Assembly (NCBI RefSeq): GCF_028463845.1
Contig: NZ_CP116805.1
Span: 1,984,001-2,048,000, forward strand
Source of the DNA: Gimibacter soli
GTDB lineage: Bacteria > Pseudomonadota > Alphaproteobacteria > Sphingomonadales > Kordiimonadaceae
Direction of reading: 5' to 3'
DNA length: 64,000 nt
Shown here: one piece after another, positions 20,202 through 26,418 of the stretch
How positions within the stretch are numbered: the stretch's first letter is position 1
Layout of the letters: each line of letters starts with the position of its first letter
Program-made: the position numbers and the translations under genes
Notes under the pieces: model-generated
The model's database searches: none
Seen by the model: the letters and a program-made list of their open reading frames with translations, nothing else
Told to the model about the DNA's origin: nothing

Positions 20202-21134
20202 TTACTCGGCCGCGATATCGGCGGGCTCTGTGCCCTTCACAGCCTGGCGGCGCTTCCAGTCTTCCTTGATCATGTCGCTTGTCATGCGGCTGCCATCGGG
20301 CGTCCAGCCCGGCGGGCCGACAAGGAACATCAGCTTGTTTTTCAAGCCCTTGGCGTGCCACATGTCTCGCGCGATGCCGACCCATTCATGAACCGCGACC
20401 CGCAGGGGGTTGAAGGTGCCAAGGTCGTGAACGAGGCCGTAGCGGCAGGGGTTGCCCGCCTTGTCCTCGGGGATGAAGGTGCCGAACATCTTGTCCCAGA
20501 TGATGAAGACGCCCGCATAATTGGCATCCAGATAATCGGGGTTGGTGGCGTGGTGCACCCGATGATGGCTCGGCGTGTTCATCACGGCCTCAAACCAGCG
20601 CGGGCATTTGTCGATGGCTTCGGTGTGGATCCAGAACTGATAAATCAGGTTGATGCCGCTGACGAAGGCGATGATTGCGGGCTCGAAACCCACGAAGGCG
20701 AGCGGCAGGGCAAACAGGAACCCGGGCGTCAGTTTGCCCGTCCATGTCTGCCGAAGCGCGGTCGAGAGATTATAATGCTGGCTTGAATGGTGGATGACGT
20801 GCGCCGCCCACATCCAGCGCATCCGGTGGCCGAAGCGGTGGACCCAGTAATAGGCGAGGTCATCGAGAACGAAGGCGACAACAAAGACCCACCATGCGTA
20901 GCCAAGGTCGAAAAGGCGCCATTCGTTCCAGATATAATAGGCGGCCCCATAGCCGAGGCCAGCCGGGATCAGCCCGGCCACCACACTGCCTGTACCCATC
21001 AGAAGAGAGGTCAGCGTATCCTTGCCTTCATAAACCGCGCGGCCGGACATGCGGCCATAAATCATTTCCGCCAGCATCAGGACGATGAAGCCGGGAACGG
21101 CGAGGTCGGTCGGCTTAGGCAGATCAAGCGGCAT
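20202..21134 (-). CDS. Sterol desaturase / fatty acid hydroxylase family protein
   Basis: The product of about 310 residues is an integral membrane di-iron enzyme. The histidine clusters are visible: HRFGH, HVIHHSSQHYN and HHRVHHATN, embedded between four or so hydrophobic segments. Family members hydroxylate or desaturate sterols, carotenoids or fatty acids using O2; the substrate is unknown here. The start was placed at 21134 (MPLDLPKPTDLA); an in-frame ATG at 21146 is an alternative, and neither has a strong ribosome-binding site. It overlaps the end of the upstream membrane-anchored gene, so the two are likely co-translated. It ends in Ala-Ala-Glu. Confidence 0.88.
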   Translation of the reverse strand: MPLDLPKPTDLAVPGFIVLMLAEMIYGRMSGRAVYEGKDTLTSLLMGTGSVVAGLIPAGLGYGAAYYIWNEWRLFDLGYAWWVFVVAFVLDDLAYYWVHRFGHRMRWMWAAHVIHHSSQHYNLSTALRQTWTGKLTPGFLFALPLAFVGFEPAIIAFVSGINLIYQFWIHTEAIDKCPRWFEAVMNTPSHHRVHHATNPDYLDANYAGVFIIWDKMFGTFIPEDKAGNPCRYGLVHDLGTFNPLRVAVHEWVGIARDMWHAKGLKNKLMFLVGPPGWTPDGSRMTSDMIKEDWKRRQAVKGTEPADIAAE

Positions 21135-21549
21135 GGGCGTGTCCATTCGGCGCATCAAGGAGGGCGAGCCATGATTCGGCCCGGGCAACGCCTTCCGCAT
21201 CGAGGGCGAGGGTGATCTTCGGCTCGGTGAAATCGTCGGTATCGAGCACGAGGCCGGTGGGTGCAGGTGCTGCCGTGACCTTGGTGCCCGGCGCCCAGTG
21301 GCGCAGCACGGCTTTGTCGCCAAGGCGGCGGACAGCGACAAGCCCCATGCCGCCTGAAAGGCGCAGGAGGGCGGCATCGCCCGCCTGGTCGATCAGGATT
21401 TCCTCAGCCGTCAGATCGGGGTAAACCCGATCAAGTTCATGGCGCAAATGGGCATCATCCAGCCGGAAGCGGACAGGGAACAGCCAGCGCGCGATGGCGG
21501 CAACGATGAAGACGGCGATGACAGAGCCAAGAAGCTGTAATAGTGACAT
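21124..21549 (-). CDS. Membrane-anchored protein of unknown function
   Basis: The 141-residue product has one N-terminal transmembrane helix (LLGSVIAVFIVAAIARWLF). A soluble domain of about 110 residues follows, predicted to alternate strands and helices (DLTAEEILIDQAG, MGLVAVRRLGDKAVLRHW). I do not recognise the family. The start at 21549 gives an AAGGA element at an acceptable distance; 21558 is an alternative. Its stop lies inside the start region of the sterol desaturase gene, so translation of the two is probably coupled and a shared lipid-related role is possible. Confidence 0.6.
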   Translation of the reverse strand: MSLLQLLGSVIAVFIVAAIARWLFPVRFRLDDAHLRHELDRVYPDLTAEEILIDQAGDAALLRLSGGMGLVAVRRLGDKAVLRHWAPGTKVTAAPAPTGLVLDTDDFTEPKITLALDAEGVARAESWLALLDAPNGHAHAA

Positions 21550-21627
21550 GGTAGGCATGTTCCTTACGGTTTCATGGACCGTCAAGTCTGAAAATAGAAT
21601 TGCCATCGAGTATGAGGGAAAAGGGTT

Positions 21628-22620
21628 TTGAAAAGGTTGAAAATGATGGGGCTGGCACTGGCGGGTTTCGCCGCAGTGATCAGCACGGAAGGAACGGCAG
21701 TCATGGTGGACGAGCCAATCATCATCGCGCACCGGGGTGCGAGCGGCTATCTGCCCGAACATACGCTGGCGGCTTACGACCTGGCGATCGAGCAGGGCGC
21801 TGATTATATCGAGCCCGACCTTGTGATGACAAAAGACGGGCATCTGGTGGTGCGCCATGATCCGTGGCTTTCGGATAGCACCGATGTGGCCGATCATCCC
21901 GAATTTGCCGACCGCAAGCGGGTGATCCAGGGCATGGAAGACTGGTGGAGCATCGATTTCACGCTCGCTGAACTCCGCACGCTGAAAGCCAGGCAGGTGC
22001 GCCCGGCGCGTGGCACCGAAGCCGACGGCCAATATGACATCCCGACCTTTGACGAAGTGATTGCCCTTGCCATCAAGACGCGCGCTGGCGGGCGCGATAT
22101 CGGCATCTATCCGGAAGTGAAGCATCCGGCGCTGTTCACGCAGGCGGGGCTGGACCCGACGGCAGCCGTCCTTGAAGCGCTTGGCCGGGTTGAGGCGGCG
22201 GGCGTACCGTATTTCCTGCAATGCTTTGAGCCTGCATGGCTGAGTTCGGTGGCGGGCAAGGTGAAGGGGCCGCGTATCCTGCTGATCGACGGTAAGGAAG
22301 ATGCCCCCAACACACCGGCACTGCCGCTGTCGCTGGCTGCGGCTGAAGGTTTCGATGGTGTGGGGCTTTATAAGGAACTGCTGGTGTCAGCCGAGGGCCA
22401 TCCGACTGACATTGTGACCCGTGCCCATAATGCCAAGCTGAAGGTGCATGTGTGGACGGTGCGGCAGGATCAGGTCGGCCCGAATTTCAAAACGGTGGAA
22501 CAGGAATTCAAGGCCATCTTCGCCTCGGGCGTTGACGGCATCTTCACCGACTATCCGGATATCGGCGTCGCGGTCAGAGGCTCCTTCGACCTGATGAAGC
22601 CGCCGGCGGATATCGACTGA
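21628..22620 (+). CDS. glpQ: Periplasmic glycerophosphodiester phosphodiesterase (GlpQ-like)
   Basis: The enzyme hydrolyses glycerophosphodiesters to glycerol-3-phosphate and an alcohol. The 330-residue product carries the catalytic His and metal ligands in IIAHRGASGYLPEHT, then EPDLVMTKDGHLVVRHD, then the EVKH motif. The length and the insertion between the second and third motifs fit the GlpQ type. The N-terminus KRLKMMGLALAGFAAV looks like a signal peptide. The TTG at 21628 is preceded by GAGGG at a good distance; ATG at 21643 is an alternative. A bidirectional terminator follows. Confidence 0.88.
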   Translation: MKRLKMMGLALAGFAAVISTEGTAVMVDEPIIIAHRGASGYLPEHTLAAYDLAIEQGADYIEPDLVMTKDGHLVVRHDPWLSDSTDVADHPEFADRKRVIQGMEDWWSIDFTLAELRTLKARQVRPARGTEADGQYDIPTFDEVIALAIKTRAGGRDIGIYPEVKHPALFTQAGLDPTAAVLEALGRVEAAGVPYFLQCFEPAWLSSVAGKVKGPRILLIDGKEDAPNTPALPLSLAAAEGFDGVGLYKELLVSAEGHPTDIVTRAHNAKLKVHVWTVRQDQVGPNFKTVEQEFKAIFASGVDGIFTDYPDIGVAVRGSFDLMKPPADID

Positions 22621-22641
22621 CCATCTGAATAAGCCAAAAGA

Positions 22642-22667
22642 AAAGGGCGCCGCATCGGGCGCCCTTT
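22642..22667. terminator. Bidirectional terminator between glpQ and the DUF4389 gene
   Basis: AAAGGGCGCC at 22642-22651 pairs perfectly with GGCGCCCTTT at 22658-22667 around a 6-nt loop. The A and T runs of the stem allow function on both strands between convergent genes. Confidence 0.8.
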
Positions 22668-22688
22668 CTGTTTCCGCTGCTTGCTGGC

Positions 22689-23303
22689 TCAGTCTTCCAC
22701 GGGGAAGGGCTTGCCAAGCGGGAAAGGCTGGTCGTCGCTTTTGAAGCTGAGGAAGGCCAGCGCCTGGCTGATATAGTCGCCAAGGCCGATGATCCAGCGC
22801 TGCAGGTTGCCGTTCGGCTCGCCCGTGAGGGCTGCGAGGATCAGTTGCACCAGCGACAGGCCAAGGCTTGCCAGCATGGCGATCCACGCGAGGACACCGA
22901 AAAGCAGCATGAAGGCAGCCCGGACCAGAAGCTTCGACCAGAATTCGTTCTTGTCTGCGTCCGGCGGGGGCAGGGTGGTGTCTGCCGAATCTGCCATTGC
23001 CTCGGCTTCGTAGCTTTCGATTACCGGCGGCTCTTCTGCCTTGGCAGCGGCAGCGGCGGGTTTCGGCGCGGGCTTGGGCTTCGGCGCTGCTTTCGGCTTC
23101 GAAGCTGGCGCTGCCGCCGCTGCAGCTTTGGGCGCTGCAGGGGCCTTGGCAGCTGCCGGCTTTTTGGCTGCAGGCTTGGCTGCAGCAGCTTTCGGGGCGG
23201 CGGTTTTGGCGGCTGCGGGCTTTTTCGCTGCTGCCGGTTTCTTTGCCGGTGCCTTTTTCGCGGCGGGGGCGGCAGGCTTGTCCGGGCTCGTCTCGTCGCT
23301 CAT
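22689..23303 (-). CDS. DUF4389 membrane protein with Lys/Ala/Pro-rich H1-like N-terminal tail
   Basis: The 204-residue product has two parts. Residues of about 5-95 are a low-complexity chain of AAKKPAAAK-like repeats, resembling bacterial histone-H1-like and AlgP tails. An acidic spacer follows (EEPPVIESYEAEAMADSADT). Residues of about 120-204 form a DUF4389-type domain with a transmembrane helix (LLFGVLAWIAMLASLGLSL) and the ending YISQALAFLSFKSDDQPFP. The start at 23303 has GGGAG 8 nt upstream. The tail would face the cytoplasm if the helix is inserted in the usual way, where it could touch DNA or RNA; that is inference. Confidence 0.78.
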   Translation of the reverse strand: MSDETSPDKPAAPAAKKAPAKKPAAAKKPAAAKTAAPKAAAAKPAAKKPAAAKAPAAPKAAAAAAPASKPKAAPKPKPAPKPAAAAAKAEEPPVIESYEAEAMADSADTTLPPPDADKNEFWSKLLVRAAFMLLFGVLAWIAMLASLGLSLVQLILAALTGEPNGNLQRWIIGLGDYISQALAFLSFKSDDQPFPLGKPFPVED

Positions 23304-23410
23304 CAAAAAATCTCCCATGGGTTTGGAGCTCGAAGGCATTGGTTCTGCAACAGTTTAGGCGCTCCCGCATATAAGGCAAGCCCTGTGTCAAATGCGAGTT
23401 TCCAAAAAAC

Positions 23411-23484
23411 GTGTAAAGTGTGCTTGACAGGGCAATCTGCCGGGAATATGTAAAGGACAGTTGACAGTCAAGGAAGCTTTACAC
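23411..23484. promoter_or_regulatory. Promoter with three TGTAAAG motifs upstream of the XRE cassette
   Basis: TGTAAAG occurs at 23412-23418 and 23449-23455, and inverted as CTTTACA at 23477-23483; the outer pair is the perfect inverted 8-mer GTGTAAAG/CTTTACAC. A promoter with TTGACA at 23424-23429 and TATGTA at 23447-23452 (17-nt spacer) lies among them, the middle copy overlapping its -10. This is a plausible autoregulatory operator for the XRE protein at the end of the operon. Confidence 0.5.
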
Positions 23485-23500
23485 ATAAAGGAGAGCGAGG

Positions 23501-23749
23501 ATGCAATGGAAGAAACTGGTACTTTGGACCGTATGGCCGCTGGCCGCCGCTACCTGGGTGGCACTGGTTGTGCTGTACTTCACCAACCCTTCGACGGCGG
23601 TCTGGACCGGTGCGGTCGTGGCGGCCGCGGTCATGACCGAGGTGGCTTTCTGGGGAACCGCCGTGGTGCTTGGCACCAATCTCTGGGGCAGCCGTCGCCG
23701 CGTGTTTGATTTTATCTGTTCGCCGTTCAGCACCCGCCAGAACGGCTGA
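23501..23749 (+). CDS. Small two-helix membrane protein of the XRE cassette
   Basis: The 82-residue product has two hydrophobic helices, at about residues 6-28 (LVLWTVWPLAAATWVALVVL) and 37-60 (GAVVAAAVMTEVAFWGTAVVL). A short basic C-terminus follows. No family is recognised. The ATG at 23501 is preceded by AAAGGAGAGCGAGG. It is the first gene of a three-gene unit with the membrane protein at 23771 and the XRE regulator at 24178. The promoter in front of it is surrounded by repeated TGTAAAG motifs. Confidence 0.7.
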   Translation: MQWKKLVLWTVWPLAAATWVALVVLYFTNPSTAVWTGAVVAAAVMTEVAFWGTAVVLGTNLWGSRRRVFDFICSPFSTRQNG

Positions 23750-23770
23750 TAACCAAGACGAGACATAAAG

Positions 23771-24181
23771 ATGACAACCATACCGAACGGCAAGAAACGC
23801 ATGGGCAAGTTTGCACGCCATTTCCTGGAAGCAGCACTCGCCACCGGCTTTGTAATCAGCTTCGTAGCTGGCAAGGATCTTGTCGCGGTAGAGGGAGTCA
23901 CGACAGCAAGCAGGCTGATGGGGGCGTTGGTCCCCGTCAGCTTGCTGACCATCTGGTTCCTCTATTATTTCTTCCAGATCAGGCGGATGGACGAGCTCGA
24001 GCGATATCTCGAGGTTCTCTCCCTTGCCGTCGCTGGCGGCGTCTGCATGTGGATCGTGATCGTTTGGGGTACGCTCAGCGCCTTCATGCAATGGGAAGAG
24101 GCTGATATCATGCTTGCGGCCCCCATTGTGGCCGGGGTTTACGGCCTGATCCGCGGCTTCATGATGGTGCGCTACCGGTGA
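23771..24181 (+). CDS. Four-helix membrane protein of the XRE cassette
   Basis: The 136-residue product has a basic start (TTIPNGKKRMGKFARHF) and four hydrophobic segments near residues 22-38, 55-75, 88-110 and 115-132. A charged loop, QIRRMDELERYLEVLSLAV, sits between the second and third. I do not recognise a family. It starts 21 nt after the first cassette gene and its stop overlaps the GTG start of the regulator (GTGA), so expression is coupled to that of the DNA-binding protein. A role in sensing or modulating the envelope is possible but not shown. Confidence 0.7.
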   Translation: MTTIPNGKKRMGKFARHFLEAALATGFVISFVAGKDLVAVEGVTTASRLMGALVPVSLLTIWFLYYFFQIRRMDELERYLEVLSLAVAGGVCMWIVIVWGTLSAFMQWEEADIMLAAPIVAGVYGLIRGFMMVRYR

Positions 24182-24369
24182 ATAATCATCTGAAAGACCT
24201 GCGCAGTGAGCGTGGCTGGAGTCAGGGCAAGCTCGGCGAGCTTCTCGACGTTTCCCGCCAGACCGTGAATGCCATCGAGACCGGCAAATATGATCCGAGC
24301 CTGCCGCTCGCATTCAAGATTGCCCGGCTGTTCGAAATGGCGATTGAAGATATCTTTATCGACGAGTGA
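24178..24369 (+). CDS. Small XRE/Cro-CI type transcriptional regulator
   Basis: At 63 residues the protein is little more than one helix-turn-helix domain: LKDLRSERGWSQGKLGELL, then DVSRQTVNAIETGKYDPSL, with the C-terminal helix LAFKIARLFEMAIEDIFID. Such minimal HTH_3 proteins usually bind inverted repeats as dimers and often repress their own operon. The GTG start at 24178 overlaps the stop codon of the membrane protein gene. The TGTAAAG repeats before the first cassette gene are the obvious candidate target. A UUCG hairpin starts within its last codon. Confidence 0.88.
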   Translation: MNNHLKDLRSERGWSQGKLGELLDVSRQTVNAIETGKYDPSLPLAFKIARLFEMAIEDIFIDE

Positions 24370-24383
24370 GGCTTCGGCCTCAC
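24366..24383. terminator. UUCG-loop terminator between the XRE and GGDEF/EAL genes
   Basis: GTGAGGC at 24366-24372, loop TTCG, GCCTCAC at 24377-24383. The hairpin overlaps the stop codon of the XRE gene and lies just downstream of the convergent GGDEF/EAL gene. The U-tract is weak (CCTTATG). Confidence 0.6.
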
Positions 24384-24390
24384 CCTTATG

Positions 24391-26145
24391 CTATTTCAGC
24401 CAGGGCAGGCGCCCGCTGATCAGGTTGCCCACATCGCTTGCGGGCATCGGCTTCGAGAAATAGAAGCCCTGCGCGAAATTGAAATCGAGATCGGCCAGCA
24501 TCTGGATATGGTCGATATCCTCAAGCCCTTCCGCCACAACCTCAAGGCCAAGGCTTTTGGCCAGAAGCCCGATCATCGACAGAATCTTGTAGGGTTCGTT
24601 ATCGAACTGCAGCTGGTTGATGAAGCTGCGATCGATCTTGATCACGTCAATCGGGAACTGGTGGATATAGTTGAGGGACGAATAGCCGGTGCCGAAGTCA
24701 TCGAGCGCGACCTTGACGCCCAGCCGGCGCAGGCGCGACAGCGATTCCGAGATGCGCACCGGGTTCGCCATGATGGCGCTTTCCGTCAGCTCGATCCGCA
24801 GCCATTCGCCGGGCACCTGATATTCTTCAAGCGAAGCTTCCACCATCGCGGCCACATCGTCGCGCGCGAACTGGATGCCTGAGACATTCACGTTGATCGG
24901 CATCACCTTTTCGGTCCCGTAGGCATCCATCCAGGTGCGGATTTGCGCGCACGCCGTGCGGGTGGCCCAGCGGCCGAGCGCCACGATCACGCCGGTTTCT
25001 TCAGCCAGCGGAATGAATTCGGCGGGCGATACGAAGCCGCGTTCCTTGTGGTGCCAGCGGGTGAGGGCTTCAAAACCATGGATTTGCGAGGTCTTCAGGT
25101 CGACGATGGGCTGGTAGTAAAGCTCAAGGTCATCGCGTTCCACGGCGCGGCGGAGCTCGGTTTCCAGATGGAACTGGCTGCGTACCCGCTGGTGGCTGTC
25201 GCGCTGGTAAATCTCCGTCCGTGCCTTGCCGGCCGCTTTCGCGCGGTGCATGGCAAAGTCGGCGTCGCGGATCAGGTCCTCGGGGTGCGTCGAGCTCGAA
25301 AGCGTTGTGGCAACCCCGATGGAAACCGAGGTGAAGACCTCGTTGCCGTCCAGATCATAGGGCAGTTCCATCGCTTCATGGATGCGGCCGGAGACCAGAT
25401 TGACTTCTTCAAGGTCGCGGCACTTGCCGACAAGGATCGCGAATTCATCACCCGAGAAGCGGGCGAGGGTATCGGTCGAACGGATGCAGCGGCGGAGCGT
25501 GGCGGCCATCGCGACAAGGAAGCGGTCGCCGGCCGAGTGCCCGAAGCTGTCGTTGATCTGCTGGAAGCGGTCGATATTGACGATCAGGACGGCGCAGCCG
25601 ATTTCCTTGTCGTCCCCCATCGGGCGCGACACGGCTTCTTCCAGTTTGTTCCGGAACAGCACGCGGTTCGGCAGGCCGGTCAGCGCGTCGTGGAAGGCAT
25701 GGTGCAGAAGATTGCGTTCGGCCAGTTTCTCGGCCGTCTGGTCTTCCACGGTGCAGATCACCTGATAGACCATGCCTGTATGATCCTTCAGCGGGATCAG
25801 CTGGCTCGAAAGATAGCGTTCCACCGCGCCGTGCCGCACGCTCCATTCGAAATTGGAACGGCGCTGGCTCCTGAAGGTTTCCTGCACCTGGCCTGACAGG
25901 ATGTAATTCTCGCCCGAGCCCCAAAGCGCCTCGATCGGGCAGGGGGCTACAAGGTTGGTATCGGTGGTGAAAATGTCGCGCGCGAATTTGTTGATGAACA
26001 GAATTTCGATAGCCTTGCCGGGGGTGAGCCCGCACACGAGCACACCTACAGGCAACCGTTCTACAACCGCACTTGTGTTTACAATGCGGGAAACGAAGCT
26101 GCCACCTTCCGCATGACTTGCGATTGGCGCAATCTTGGATTCCAT
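24391..26145 (-). CDS. PAS-like/GGDEF/EAL cyclic-di-GMP signalling protein
   Basis: The 584-residue product has a PAS-like N-terminal region (about residues 25-140), then a diguanylate cyclase domain (about 148-310) and an EAL phosphodiesterase domain (about 328-575). The GGDEF motif is altered to SGDEF (231-235), but the RxxD inhibitory site (R222-D225) sits exactly five residues before it. EAL catalytic residues appear complete: E359, N420, E452, D482-D483, K503 and E539. It is therefore probably an active c-di-GMP phosphodiesterase; cyclase activity is uncertain. No transmembrane helix is seen, so it is likely cytoplasmic. It converges on the XRE cassette. Confidence 0.93.
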   Translation of the reverse strand: MESKIAPIASHAEGGSFVSRIVNTSAVVERLPVGVLVCGLTPGKAIEILFINKFARDIFTTDTNLVAPCPIEALWGSGENYILSGQVQETFRSQRRSNFEWSVRHGAVERYLSSQLIPLKDHTGMVYQVICTVEDQTAEKLAERNLLHHAFHDALTGLPNRVLFRNKLEEAVSRPMGDDKEIGCAVLIVNIDRFQQINDSFGHSAGDRFLVAMAATLRRCIRSTDTLARFSGDEFAILVGKCRDLEEVNLVSGRIHEAMELPYDLDGNEVFTSVSIGVATTLSSSTHPEDLIRDADFAMHRAKAAGKARTEIYQRDSHQRVRSQFHLETELRRAVERDDLELYYQPIVDLKTSQIHGFEALTRWHHKERGFVSPAEFIPLAEETGVIVALGRWATRTACAQIRTWMDAYGTEKVMPINVNVSGIQFARDDVAAMVEASLEEYQVPGEWLRIELTESAIMANPVRISESLSRLRRLGVKVALDDFGTGYSSLNYIHQFPIDVIKIDRSFINQLQFDNEPYKILSMIGLLAKSLGLEVVAEGLEDIDHIQMLADLDFNFAQGFYFSKPMPASDVGNLISGRLPWLK

Positions 26146-26220
26146 TCGCGCTTAACCCCCCGGCGCTATACTGCAAACAAGACGTGTCGAATGCCGGACC
26201 CGGCCACGCCACCACAGCTC

Positions 26221-26238
26221 ACTTCAACAGCTTGAAGT
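26221..26238. promoter_or_regulatory. Palindrome ACTTCAA-N4-TTGAAGT upstream of the GGDEF/EAL gene
   Basis: A perfect 7-bp inverted repeat (26221-26227 and 26232-26238) lies 76 bp upstream of the GGDEF/EAL start, in an operator-like position. A related palindrome lies at 26279. Confidence 0.4.
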
Positions 26239-26278
26239 AAATAAAGCGTAAAAGCCTTCTCAACAACAGGGCTTATTT

Positions 26279-26292
26279 TTCAAATAATTGAA
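26279..26292. promoter_or_regulatory. Second palindrome TTCAA-ATAA-TTGAA
   Basis: It shares the TTCAA-N4-TTGAA core with the palindrome at 26221, with centres 56 bp apart, in an AT-rich stretch between the GGDEF/EAL promoter region and the nrdJ terminator. Confidence 0.35.
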
Positions 26293-26330
26293 GCGCCCTG
26301 ATGTTTCTTTGCAACTGCCTGCGGGGCCAC

Positions 26331-26360
26331 AAAAAAATGGGGGAAGGACAAGCCTTCCCC
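26331..26360 (-). terminator. Intrinsic terminator of nrdJ
   Basis: On the minus strand, GGGGAAGG and CCTTCCCC (plus 26353-26360 and 26340-26347) form an 8-bp hairpin with a 5-nt loop, followed by seven T residues (plus 26331-26337 are all A after a short CC spacer). A second imperfect 11-bp hairpin (26368-26399) lies between it and the nrdJ stop. Confidence 0.85.
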
Positions 26361-26418
26361 TGAGGAAATCCACCCGCTGGGACGGGTTAGCAGGTGGATA
26401 AAACTTCAATCAGTGCGT

